Positions 37,667-46,414 of a stretch of DNA of 46,414 nt are shown here, in pieces; positions within the stretch are counted from its first letter, which is position 1, and every line of letters begins with the position of its first letter. Both the position numbers and the translations under genes were made by a program. The notes beneath the pieces were generated by a model that saw only the letters and a list, made by a program, of their open reading frames with translations, was not told the DNA's origin and ran no database searches. This stretch comes from STC-113 sp964553745 (GTDB lineage: Bacteria > Patescibacteriota > Gracilibacteria > BD1-5 > UBA2023), in the NCBI GenBank assembly GCA_964553745.1, contig CAZKLD010000015.1, positions 1 to 46,414 of the forward strand, written 5' to 3'.

Positions 37667-38332
37667 TTATCTTTTAGAAAGTTTCCTGCCTAGCCTAAGT
37701 GCCATAGCACAATCATCCGTATGTGAGACTTCTCAGACTTTCCTTCAGGAGAATTTTAAAAGTGATTTTCCTAAATGGCTGTTTTCGCCTCTTTTTGTCG
37801 AGGTCATAAGGAATTCTGCCTTTTCCTCATAGCTGAATTTTCAAAGTTTGCTCCAGAAGCCTGCAAGAGGAAGCTCGAGTATATTGATAGCATTTTCAAT
37901 GAGATCATTCTCTCATCAGGGAATCGCATCGAAGACCGCATCCCACTCTTCGGATGAAAGGATTGAGAATCACCCGGTTTCTGATTCGCGCTTGAGAGCA
38001 GCATCGGCATTCCATAATGTCTCTCCGTGTTTGTTAATATGAATTCATCCTTCGGCATTCTCGGGAGCTTGCTCATTTTTTCTTTTTATTTCAAATCATC
38101 CGATAAGGATTGTCTCAGGTAGAACCATAATCTCGGAAATCTTCTTTTGCATTTCAGGATCAAGGGCATATTTCTCTTTCAGAGTCTTCAGAAAACACAC
38201 TACCTGATCCTTCTCATCGACTTTGTGGTTGAGTATCAGTCATACGCTCTCAGCTACCAGATGCTGCGGAACATATAGGCTAGATGTCACTGAGCTGCCT
38301 GCTCATGATAGATAATTAGGAGCTTTGTTCAT
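37667..38332 (-). CDS. Hypothetical protein with possible FISUMP/lectin-like C-terminus
   Basis: 221 residues, no signal peptide visible. The C-terminal half has GETLWNADAALKRESETGGFSI, LSSEEWDAVFDAIPGG, LELPLAGFWSKLGKF and an ending with MALRL, loosely matching the Fibrobacter-succinogenes-major-domain/C-type-lectin pattern (WRLPT..EW..L, LPLAG, YWSST). The WRLPT and YWSST motifs are not intact, so the assignment is tentative. Transcribed with the alpha/beta hydrolase from the promoter at 38359-38385. Confidence 0.72.
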
Positions 38333-38358
38333 GTGATTGAGTTAGGGATATTTTTTTA

Positions 38359-38385
38359 ATTATAAAGAAAATATTCATTTGTCAA
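38359..38385 (-). promoter_or_regulatory. Promoter of the 37667-38332 operon
   Basis: Minus-strand TTGACA, 15-base spacer, TATAAT, 27 bases before the start codon. The 15-base spacer matches those of the two Fn3 genes. Confidence 0.65.
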
Positions 38386-38511
38386 TTATGCCTTGCAAAA
38401 GCCTGAAAACCTATTTTGACGCTCAGCCGGCATATACAGGAATTGCGAACTTAAATTTTCAAAATAAGGATTTTTCCATATAATCTCCGAACTTAATATA
38501 TTTAAAACAAT

Positions 38512-39945
38512 ATGCAAAAAGGAACAATACTGGAAAACATAAAGATAGAAAAGCTAATCTTCGGATGAAAAGCCTTATGATTCGCACCAGACGGGAAGAA
38601 GATAATAATATCGGGATGAGTTATTCCCGGTAGCGTGATCAATCTGAGGATCCTCAAGAACCGGAAGAATTACTATGAAGGTCAGATGCTCGATGAAGTG
38701 CAGAAATCTCCGCTTGAGCAGAAGCTTCCTGATCATTTTCAGGTTTATGGGGGTTGCAAATGGCTTCCCATAAATCACGATGTGCAGCTTGAGATAAAAC
38801 AGGAGCAGGTCAGAGAGGCATTCAATCATCTTAAGGAGCATGTTACGGATGCTGTATTTCATCCGATTGTCGCTTCGCCTGAGATTTACGGATACAGGAA
38901 TAAAGTCGAATTCTCTTGGGGAAAATATATATCGGACAGGGAATGAGTCCATGATGAATTCAGATTCTGATTCCATAAGCAAGGTGAATTCGATAGAATC
39001 ATCGATTGCACTTTCTGCGTCCTGGCTGATGATGAGATAAATGAGATTTTCAAAAAAGTAGACAAATTCTCCAGAGAATCCGGATTGCCAACTTATGATC
39101 CGAAAAGGCAGGAATGATTCTGGAGGCATTTCGTTGTCCGCAAATCAAAACATGTTTCCGAAATCATGATCATATTCAGTGTGAATGATGCTTATCTGGC
39201 GAGCAAGTGAAGCGGAATAATAGAAAAATTCTCAAAAGACCTGAAATGATTCACTGATAGGCTGACAAAGGAGCACCCGAATATAAAATCAATCTATTAC
39301 CTTAAGAATAATTGAAAAGCTGATATAGTGACGTGAGAATTCGGGCTCTATTTCTGAGTTCCGACTATCAGGGAGAGCATTCTCGGCAAGACATTCGAAA
39401 TCAATCCTAAGAGCTTCTTTCAGACAAACTCGCTCGGAGCTGAAAAGCTATATCAGATTGCAATCGAAATGGCGAAGAAATGAAAAGATGAAATGAAGTG
39501 AGAAACTATGCTTGACCTTTATGCAGGGACCGGAACCCTATGAATAATATTCTCACCGTACTTCAAAAAAGTCTATAGTGTCGAGCTTGTCAAAGAAGCC
39601 AGTGAAGATGGCAAGAGGAACGCAAAACTCAATTGAATAAATAATATAGAGTTCGTAAATGCGAAAGTAGAGAATTTCTTGAAGGATTTCTCAGAAAAAA
39701 AGGGAAATGCCGATCTGCTAGTGATCGACCCTCCGCGCGATGGCATGCATCCGGATGCACTTCCGAATATAGTTAATTTCGATGCTAAGGTCATGGTATA
39801 TGTGAGCTGCAATCCTTCAACCCTAGCACGCGACCTTGACTACATTGTCAAGAACTCTCAATACAAGATTACAGATGTTACGCCGGTCGATATGTTTCCT
39901 CATACCCATCACATTGAAACAGTTGTAAGGCTGGAAAAATTTTAA
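38512..39945 (+). CDS. RlmD/TrmA-type RNA m5U methyltransferase
   Basis: A 477-residue class I RNA uracil-C5 methyltransferase. An N-terminal TRAM-like domain (KIEKLIFGGKALGFAPDGK, GVIPGSVINLRI) is followed by the YGGCKWLPINHDVQLEIKQE block, the SAM motif MLDLYAGTGTLGIIF, DPPRDGMHPDAL, the catalytic-Cys loop YVSCNPSTLARDL and the ending DMFPHTHHIETVVRLEK. Whether the substrate is 23S rRNA or tRNA cannot be told from sequence. Only one of the usual four Fe-S cysteines is obvious. A TATAAT lies at 38479-38484. Confidence 0.93.
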
Positions 39946-39963
39946 TAAAAGTTCTATAGAAGA

Positions 39964-39993
39964 AAAAAGAGAATTATTCATAATTCTCTTTTT
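39964..39993. terminator. Hairpin terminator after the RNA methyltransferase
   Basis: AAAAAGAGAATTAT and complement around TC, followed by T residues; shared with the convergent operon ending at 40021. Confidence 0.9.
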
Positions 39994-40020
39994 TTATTCT
40001 ATAGTTAGAGTAATCAAGGC

Positions 40021-40443
40021 TTAACCGAATAGGTTCTCGTTTGGCGGAGTTACCTTTTCTTCTCATCATTTTGCAAATGCCCGCTCTAATGCTGATGTCT
40101 GAAGATTCAATTTCAGTTCTCACATTCAAATGATAATATCATCCATCTTTTGTGCCTTATCAAAATCGCATCAAGCAACATTTATTCAATTTCTTGCAAA
40201 AAGAGTTTGAAGATTTTTTCATAAATTATTTACACTATTGCCAGCAGCACTATCCCTCTGGAATTCACTGATAATTGAAGCTGCTCATCTTTTAAAGCCA
40301 TCATCATCTATGTTGGCATGAGTTGATTTCGCCAGATTCAAAATGCTTGAGCTGAGATCTCTTGCTAGATTCTCAACCTGCTTTTTTTGCATATCGGCAC
40401 TGTTTTGAGAAATATCTTTCCCTTCTCTTCATATTTCACTCAT
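40021..40443 (-). CDS. Hypothetical protein, 140 aa, downstream of CNNM gene
   Basis: Not recognised. Helical and soluble: MSEIGREGKDISQNSADMQK, then VENLARDLSSSILNLAKSTH and a segment NNLGKNLQTLFARNGINVAG. About nine in-frame TGA encode Gly. It starts 32 bases after the CNNM gene, so it shares that transcript and ends at 39964-39993. Confidence 0.78.
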
Positions 40444-40475
40444 AATGTATAATAGATAAATAAATAAAAACAGGC

Positions 40476-41765
40476 CTAAAACTTTTCCACCACTATCTGT
40501 CCCATTCTTCAGCCCGAAACATTCTTGACTATCAATCTTAGATTCTTGGTTTTCCCTTTCAATTCGACTATTTCTCAATTTTCTGCAAATCTTTCCAATC
40601 TTGATGTTATTATATAGCTAAGATTCTCTCAGATGAATTCTTCCTCAAGTCAGATGTCTCTGATATCGTCAATCTTTAGCTCTTCCAGAACGTCGTCAAT
40701 GATTACATTTCAGCTTGCTAAAATCTTACCGTCTTTCAGCTTGCTCAAATAAATATCTTCCTTATCTGTCTCATCTTTTATGTCTCAAAAAACCTCCTCA
40801 ATTATGTCTTCAAGAGTTATGATTCACTCTACTCATCCATGCTCGTCAAGAACCAATGCAATATGCTTTCTGGATTTCTGAAGCTTCTCAAATATCTTAT
40901 CAATAGGTTGAGTAAGGGGGACTTTTATTATATCATCAAGATGGATTTCAGACAGCTTCTTATTTCATCTTCATGATTCTTTTAGCTTGAATGCTTGCTT
41001 AAAAGTTATGAAATGATCAATCCTATCAACAGTTTCTTGGTAGACGGGGATTCTCGAATGGCTATGGATAAGCAGATATTCACAAAGCATGTCTACAGTG
41101 ATGTTGATATTAACCGCATCCATCTGAACACGAGGGGTCATTACTGACAATGCAAGAGTATCGCTAAGATCCAAGACTCATTTTATTTTCTTGTGTTCCT
41201 CTTCTTCTACGGCTCATTTTTCATGTGACATATCGATAAAAGCCTCAAGCTCCTCTGGAGACATTTTGATATGGATGTTATCTGCACCGAAAAAATAACT
41301 TACTGATTTAACAAAGAATCAGATTATCAATATCAGAGGATTCAATAATTTTATCAGCAAAAAATAAAAAGGAGCAACCAGAAGCGACACTTTTTCACTG
41401 TATTTTGAGCATATTGTTTTCGGCGTTATCTCTCAGAATAAAAGCAGAATCATTGTAACAATTCATGTCGCTATTCATATTCAATAGCTTCATGGCAGTC
41501 AGAAATTTTCTGCTAATTGTATCGAGGCGGTTGTTGCAAGGGCAGAAGCTCATACATTTACAAGATTATTTCAGATCAGTATTGCAATCAGAAGCTTATC
41601 GTTATCTTTTTTTATCTTCTTAAGGAATTTTGCTCAAGCTTTCCTTTCTTTCTCAAGCGATATTATCTTATGCTGAGAAATGCTCATTAGGGCAATTTCA
41701 GTACCGGAAAAAAAAACAGAAAGGCTAACTAATGCTATGAAGATTATTATTGAAACAGGATCCAT
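40476..41765 (-). CDS. CNNM/CorC-type membrane protein with CBS pair
   Basis: A 429-residue hemolysin-C/CorC-like protein. The DUF21 (CNNM) membrane domain covers residues 1-180 (FFSGTEIALMSISQHKI, LIAILIGNNLVNVGASALAT, LLLFGEITPKTICSKYSE). Two CBS motifs follow (VMTPRVQMDAVN, SRIPVYQETVDRIDHFI, IALVLDEHGGVEGIITLEDIIEEVFGDI), then the C-terminal CorC_HlyC domain. Members export or sense Mg2+ or Na+. TGA glycines occur throughout. Ends TAG. Confidence 0.94.
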
Positions 41766-41825
41766 TTATTGAAGAATAATTTAATTTTCTTGATAATATG
41801 CAGTTTTGAAGAAATGTAAATGTTA

Positions 41826-42245
41826 TTATTGTCATAACATCAATTCATTCTCAACTTTTATCCCCTTCTCTTTCAGGATTTCAGCCAAGACTCAATCTCA
41901 TTTTGTCAATCTTCAAGTGAAGAGCCCGTCAAAAATGAGCCCGCTTCAGCACGAGGGGGATTTTGATTTCAGTATAGCCCTTTTGCATCATCGCTCGAGT
42001 GCAATCGCAAGAGCCTCATGAGCTCACCTTACGAAAGATTCAGTCATGTCTTCTCAGTCTTGGGTTATGAATCTTTTTCATCTTTTCTCACAAGGGCTCC
42101 TGGGAGTAGAGAGTCATCAAAGCAACTCCGGACACACTGGAGTGGCAAGTCATGATTTCACCATGTCTATGATTTTCTGGTTTGGACAGGAGCTTCAATC
42201 GTATCTGCAATTCATTCAAGCCAAACAGGCGCTCACTAAAATCAT
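41826..42245 (-). CDS. DUF523-family protein
   Basis: A 139-residue protein of the DUF523 family: VSACLAGMNCRYDGSS, ATPVCPELLGGLSTPRSPCE and AILKSKSPSCGSGLIFDG. The conserved cysteines (about six) suggest metal or redox chemistry, but the function is not established. About eight TGA glycines. The 119 bases between it and rtcB contain no gene I can support. Confidence 0.92.
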
Positions 42246-42364
42246 CTTTAATATTTTATTCCATAATGTGATGGATGATATTGAAAACAGGATTAAGTGC
42301 AAATGCAATAATTGTTTGTCGATTATCCAAATATTTGCCTTAACTTTTGTATTTTAAGCAAGAC

Positions 42365-43606
42365 CTATCATTTTATATTTATTATGGGCTTCAGGTGATG
42401 AATCACATCCACCAGATCACTCTGCAATTCCATGACTTTGAAGATATTTTTATAGGCCATCGGAGATTCGTCAAGAGTCTGATGCGTAACTTTCGCTGTA
42501 ATTCACTTCATTGATTTTTCAAATTCGTCCATGCTGACTGTTTCTTTCGCCTTGTTTCTGCTCATCGCTCTTCATCCGCCATGGGATGAAGAAAACAAGC
42601 TGTCAGGATTTCATTTTCATCTTACAATGAAGCTTCAATCCCGCATATTGCCAGGAATCACTCAAAGCATTCAAAGCTCCGCATGGGTAGCTCATTTCCT
42701 GTGAATCCAAAGTCAGTCTCTAAGTTCTGCATGATTATGGTTCCTATTGATATAATCTTTGATTTCAGTCGTTCATTTCAGATAATAATCCAAATCTCTC
42801 GCCACTAGCTTCAGCATTTCAAACCTATTGAGCAATGCGAATTCAAGTCAAAAATTCATGTCTAGGATATAGTTTTTTCAATCTTCGGAATCTGCGTCCA
42901 GTCAGTATGTTCATTCATTCGATCACTTCGTGAATTCCTTTAGCTTCTTATCAATGTAATTTCATTTGATCTCTTCATATTTTTCCAGATCCAGTTTTTT
43001 CAGGCTTTTGAATTCTTCTATATTCTCAAATTCCTTCTCAAATTTTCCAGTATCGATATTCTGTTTTTCCTTTGCCACCTTCATGTATACAGAGGCTATC
43101 CTGTGTCAGACTCATCTGCTTCATGAGTGAACAACTATCCAGACCGCCTTATCCTCATCGTATGCTATTTCGATGAAATGATTTCATCAGCCAAGCGTTC
43201 ATATCTGGTTTATTCATTTTATCATAGCCTCTTCGGCAACTCAGGTATGATCAAAACTCATGATCTGGTCTGGTTCTATCAGGGGCTTATCCCTGAATCT
43301 TCCTTCTCAGCAGGGGATCGACCTATAGATGGAGTTGAATATTTTTTCTCTTTTGTCGGATTTGAAATCAGATAATATATAATCAGTTTTCATAGCCAAG
43401 ACTCAGCATCAGATATCATATCATATGAAGGCAGGATATATTGCGCCCTTAACAGCGACAACTCCTCAGATAGGCAATACATAACCGGTATGCGCATCTG
43501 GCATCAGAGCTCATTTCACAACATTTTCAAGCCTCATCACATTATTGAACTGATCTATCGCTTCTTGTTCGATTCTTGTTCAGAATATATGTATTTCCTT
43601 TTCCAT
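42365..43606 (-). CDS. rtcB: RtcB RNA-splicing ligase
   Basis: A 413-residue RtcB, which joins 2',3'-cyclic phosphate or 3'-phosphate ends to 5'-hydroxyl RNA using GTP and Mn2+. Seen: MPDAHTGYVLPIGGVVAV, IGYDIGCGVLAMKT (metal Cys), LGGGNHFIEIAYDE, VVHSGSRGVGHRIA, ATHAELGMLGVIPGNM, SLFSSSHGGGRAMSR (catalytic His) and ESPMAYKNIFKVMELQSDLVDV. Around 35 TGA glycines; no long standard-code frame exists. Starts 6 bases after the Imm-5-like gene. Ends with a TGA Gly then TAG. Confidence 0.96.
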
Positions 43607-43612
43607 AAGTTT

Positions 43613-44143
43613 TTAATTATTAATTTGGGATTTTTTCTTAATGAAATTCTCCCATTCTTTCTGAGCTTTCTTGAAACTCGTCATCCAGGCTTTGCCTTTA
43701 AGGCTTCTCGACGTAATGACCATCTCTCTTATATCTTCCGGCAGCTTTTCGTCTTGCCACTTCCTTTCTTCATCGAAAGATTTTCATTCATAAATGATTG
43801 CCTTTAGCGCATATTCAGCTCATCCTGGAGCATGATCTGCCATGTGTGCAGTCGCCACCGCATGTCAGGCGGCTCTGAAAATAGCGATTTCTGTAGGATT
43901 CTGGGATTCTCTGGCAGCAATTATAACTCACATTGCAGCTTTTCTGGCATCTCCCACAATGGCAATTCCGCTCGCCCATTTCTCACCCGTTTCAAGTGCG
44001 AATACTATTCTTGGATCAATATTGTCTCCCAGAAGCGGCAAAACGTGCCTCACACATTCGCAGGACCATCTAATGAGCTCTATATGCCGCTCTTTTGTCA
44101 GGGGTCAGCCTCGGTGCTCAGCTATGAATAGAGGGTTGCGCAT
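43613..44143 (-). CDS. Imm-5-like putative immunity protein
   Basis: A 176-residue protein resembling the Imm-5-like putative immunity family: HIELIRWSCECVRHVLPLLG, ALETGEKWASG, DARKAAMGVIIAARE and the strongly conserved AAGHAVATAHMADHAPGGAEYALKAI. The family is predicted to neutralise toxins, with little experimental support. It sits directly before rtcB (6 bases) in the same orientation. Its first codons are duplicated as a broken fragment at 45047-45103. Confidence 0.82.
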
Positions 44144-44163
44144 TTTTTGATAATTATTGGGGT

Positions 44164-44898
44164 TTAAAATAAATTCATGCTATATCCATTATTGTCACGG
44201 TAATCTAAAAAATATACAGCCGGCACTCATTCCTTTTTGACTGATACAACTTCATAATAGCCGGGCATGAACTTGATATTTCTTCATTTTCATTCATGCG
44301 GAACTGCCATCAGCACCTTAAGGGAGACATTTTTCAGATATGCGTCGTCAAATGAGAAATTAAAAGTATTTAAGAAATCATCTTTTTTCACAAAAAATAG
44401 CTCATCTGGTTCTACTGTTCATTTAGCGATTTCGGTCTGAGTTCATCTTTTGAATTCAAATATAAAGTTTCCATTCTCATTCACAATTATGCTTCATCAG
44501 ATGATATTGTCATTATAAGGTCATATTTGTATATTATAATTACTGATATCAGCATCTATTATATTCACTCCGATGAATTTCAAAGTTTGTTCTTTTGTGA
44601 CATCCCTATCTCCAAACCTTTTTAAATCAGATATTCTTGGCATCAATGAGAAATAGCATCTGTCTGAACCTAATTTTTTAAAATATCAATCGATATTTCC
44701 GATAAATTCTTTAAGTGACGTCAAATAGGTTGGAATTTGCGGCAGATTGAACCTTGTCAGATTCTCAAATCACACATTTCGCGGCTCATCAATTTTCCTT
44801 GCAAAATCAACCAGGCTTCGGATCTCTCATAATTTCTGGGCCCAATCATTAATATTTGCTTTATATGAACCAAGCTGGGGCATATTTGATTGTTTCAT
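44164..44898 (-). CDS. Hypothetical protein, 244 aa
   Basis: Not recognised. The N-terminal 80 residues are helical (WAQKLGEIRSLVDFARKIDE, YLTSLKEFIGNIDGYFKKLG); the C-terminal half is beta-rich (IIVNENGNFIFEFKRGTQ, YYEVVSVKKEGVPAVYFLDY). About twelve in-frame TGA read as Gly. It precedes the Imm-5-like gene by 20 bases, so 44164, 43613 and 42365 probably form one transcript. A toxin/immunity pairing with the neighbour is possible but not shown. Confidence 0.75.
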
Positions 44899-45009
44899 TA
44901 ATTCTCTGATTAAGTTGTTATTATATAGGTGGATTGATTAAAAGACAAAAAAATAATGATGTAAAGAAATCTTTTTGAAAATTTTTTTATTTGGTACGAC
45001 ATGCAATCT

Positions 45010-45069
45010 TTGGTACCCCTGACTTAGAATCGTTCTTCCCTAGTCGCTATCGCTCCTTGCCAGGGGTCA
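45010..45069. repeat. Repeat family B, copy 1
   Basis: A GC-richer block beginning TTGGTACCCCTGAC on the plus strand. Its ends ACCCCTG and CAGGGGT pair, and an internal AGAA/TTCT stem is present. About 70% similar by eye to 45712-45760 (shared GGTACCCC, GAATCG and CGCT blocks). Its right part overlaps the broken Imm-5-like fragment. Confidence 0.55.
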
Positions 45070-45103
45070 ATCATTTTTGGGCCATGAATATAGGATTGTG
45101 CAT
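45047..45103 (-). pseudogene. Broken duplicate of the Imm-5-like gene start
   Basis: Eighteen codons, MHNPIFMAQKGLTPGKER then TAG, match the start of the gene at 44143 (MRNPLFIAEHRGGPLTKER) in both protein and DNA. The similarity stops where repeat family B begins. It is a truncated copy left by a duplication or by replacement of the rest of the gene. Confidence 0.6.
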
Positions 45104-45116
45104 TTTGAAGTTATTT

Positions 45117-45587
45117 CTAAAAAAGGAAATCGATTTTATCCTTTTCTCAAGGATGCTTCTCGATATATGATTTTATCAATCCTATATCCTGCTTGTCCTT
45201 ATCCCTTCAAGACTTTGATTTAAACCAAATGCAATCCCTCAAGCTCTGGAATGAAAGTCAATTTATTATCTCTGCCCTTGATATCTGTTCTTCTATGATA
45301 GGATTTCAATTTGAGCTCTCGAATTCTATAAATGATCAATTCCCGAAGGCTTCAATATTTTCAGATATGACTATTCTCACTATATTATTGCCGACTGTCG
45401 GAAGATAAGTTCTTAATAAGTTTTCCCATAATCCATCGCTCACCGCAATATCTATGTCTGAGCACTTCCTGATTCATCTTGCCGCCAAAGTTCAGCCTGA
45501 GACGATAACATATTCCCCGATCGGCAAATCCTTACCTCTGAATTCTTCAAATAGCTCCGCAGAAAGCCATGTATGATTTTTTTCCAT
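45117..45587 (-). CDS. Nucleotidyltransferase-fold protein
   Basis: A 156-residue protein with a minimal nucleotidyltransferase core: VSGGTLAARGIRKCSDIDIAVSD resembles GSx...G.R...DIDL, giving two of the metal-binding aspartates; the C-terminal RDKDKQDIGLIKSYIEKHP is usual for small stand-alone members. Substrate unknown; relatives include antitoxin/toxin-type enzymes. It lies between the two clear family B repeats. Ends TAG. Confidence 0.78.
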
Positions 45588-46043
45588 AATTAAATAGAGA
45601 GGTTATATTTAAAAGATTCAAGAATAGAAGCCTTGGTTTTGTTTATTTCAAATTTAGCCAATGATATGCTTTTATTTCAAACTGCAAAGATTTTCTTTTG
45701 TATGTTTTACATTGGTACCCCCGACAGGAATCGGTATTCCTACTCGTAACCTCGCTGCCAAGCCTGCTAATTATATCAATTCAATATACGGTTTAATTTA
45801 TTTTCCGTTAGACATCAATCTTGAGTTTTATAGTAACTAGTATCACTGTATTTACACCAATCAGAAGTATAGATGTATTTTATTGAAACAGTATTTAGAT
45901 TAATTAAAAACACAAAACCTTTGCCGTCATTAAAAGCTTTATATTCTCATGGTATGCAATATTTATCTTTACTGTTAAGCTCTCTACATACTTTTTCTTC
46001 TTCTCATACAGGGAAACTACCATGGCTATTTCAATAATTTATA
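45588..46043. other. Intergenic region containing repeat B copy 2
   Basis: About 450 AT-rich bases without a convincing gene, holding only the second repeat B copy (45712-45760). A 39-codon minus-strand frame at 45904-46023 is too short and unsupported to call. Confidence 0.6.
45712..45760. repeat. Repeat family B, copy 2
   Basis: Begins TTGGTACCCCCGACAGG on the plus strand, followed by the hairpin AGGAAT-CGGT-ATTCCT and a CGTAACCTCGCTGCCA tail. It shares order and sequence with copy 1 about 700 bases away. Confidence 0.55.
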
Positions 46044-46385
46044 ATGTTCGAATATAACACATTAGCTTCAGTCCATCTGAAGACACTTGATCTGATCAAA
46101 AGCTTCTCATCTGGTGCATCAACCATAAGGGAAAGAAGTATAAATAACGCTAGAAAAAAAATTCACATTCTTTTCCATGAAAATCAAAATACAGCTTTAT
46201 TGCTTAGAAATTTTTTGAAACGAATCGTGTCCATTTTTAAATTTACTTTATTTTTCCATTCTACTTTTTTTAAAATAAAAAACAAGGAAATTGTTTTGGG
46301 AAAGGTAATCATATGCGTACCCCTGACAGGAATCTTTTTCCTCAGTGTCGTACAGGCTTTTCCAAAGCCAGTTCTCGCTCCCTAA
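46044..46385 (+). CDS. Hypothetical protein, 113 aa, uncertain
   Basis: An open frame without TGA from ATG to TAA. The N-terminal part is basic and helical (LKTLDLIKSFSSGASTIRER, LLLRNFLKRIVSIFKFTLFF); residues 85-110 look like a membrane or signal segment ending in QAFPKPVLA. The last 24 codons overlap sequence resembling repeat B, so the frame may be the truncated start of a longer exported protein. I do not recognise it. Confidence 0.4.
   Translation: MFEYNTLASVHLKTLDLIKSFSSGASTIRERSINNARKKIHILFHENQNTALLLRNFLKRIVSIFKFTLFFHSTFFKIKNKEIVLGKVIICVPLTGIFFLSVVQAFPKPVLAP
46316..46350. repeat. Possible repeat family B, copy 3 (partial)
   Basis: CGTACCCCTGACAGGAATC followed by TTTTTCCT matches the first half of copy 2, including the AGGAA/TTCCT stem; similarity fades after that. 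Confidence 0.35.
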
Positions 46386-46414
46386 AAACGCCTTGCGACA
46401 TAGAGTGCCATACT

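Noticed and set aside
38575..39129. A 184-codon minus-strand frame
   Set aside because: Antisense to the RNA methyltransferase gene, whose motifs continue through the whole region.
45010..45069. tRNA-like fold: ACCCCTG/CAGGGGT acceptor-like stem with ACCA after it
   Set aside because: Only about 57 nt, with no anticodon arm and no proper T-loop; similarity to 45712-45760 explains it better as a repeat.
45904..46023. A 39-codon minus-strand frame starting MVVSLYEKKKKYVES
   Set aside because: Too short, no upstream signal, no recognised family; could be chance.
1..46414. Widespread pseudogenes or frameshifts
   Set aside because: Nearly every interrupted gene becomes whole when TGA is read as glycine, with conserved motifs intact.

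Overview
The window comes from a candidate-phyla-radiation (Patescibacteria) bacterium that reads UGA as glycine (translation table 25), so most likely Gracilibacteria or Absconditabacteria (SR1). The evidence is in the conserved ribosomal proteins: rplB has in-frame TGA at 774, 1335, 1341 and 1347, exactly where uL2 has invariant glycines (the HPHGGGEGH block). Genes across the whole window carry in-frame TGA and end only in TAA or TAG. Read with the standard code, almost every gene would look shattered. The DNA is AT-rich, start codons mostly lack a Shine-Dalgarno sequence, and no gene for bL/uL30 (rpmD) follows rpsE, which fits the CPR.

Layout: 1-7944 (+) is the S10/spc ribosomal protein cluster from the end of rplD to rplO. 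It ends at a perfect hairpin terminator instead of running into secY. 8004-12639 (-) holds a histidine kinase/OmpR-type regulator pair, three tandem copies of an apparent small-RNA unit, thrS without a TGS domain, paired perfect palindromes and a single-domain receiver. 12827-17512 holds an unknown gene (-), a double-domain ThyX-like protein (+), a DsbA-like lipoprotein/VKOR disulfide pair (-), a fourth small-RNA unit and an Fe-type superoxide dismutase (+).

17559-22387 (-) contains two paralogous secreted proteins with fibronectin-III-like repeats, each with its own terminator and matching promoter, then yebC and a small partner. 22535-25195 (+) has two unknown genes flanking a GC-rich, strongly structured segment (23104-23297) that is probably a non-coding RNA. 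25608-29046 (-) is a two-gene unit, a FecR-like membrane protein followed one base later by a CHASE2-class III adenylate cyclase. 29133-32041 holds an FtsB-like protein (+), RNase HII plus an exported protein (-) and a membrane-anchored unknown (+).

32094-38332 is a run of short minus-strand operons: VOC/SRPBCC/Cdd1-like/MBL; a small protein plus PCMT; HAD/SemiSWEET/HIT; a lectin-like protein plus an alpha/beta hydrolase. 38512-39945 (+) is a RlmD/TrmA-type RNA uracil methyltransferase. 40021-45587 (-) has a CNNM/CBS transporter-like protein, DUF523, RtcB RNA ligase, an Imm-5-like protein, an unknown and a nucleotidyltransferase-like protein. The last 1.5 kb is accessory sequence with a second repeat family and a broken duplicate of the Imm-5-like gene start.

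The strongest candidate for an undescribed system is the four-copy unit at 9975-10303 and 16688-16750 (minus strand). It has a conserved upstream element, a -10 box at fixed distance, a 17-base invariant 5' segment and a covarying terminator hairpin followed by U residues. It looks like a family of about 50-nt RNAs with their own promoters.
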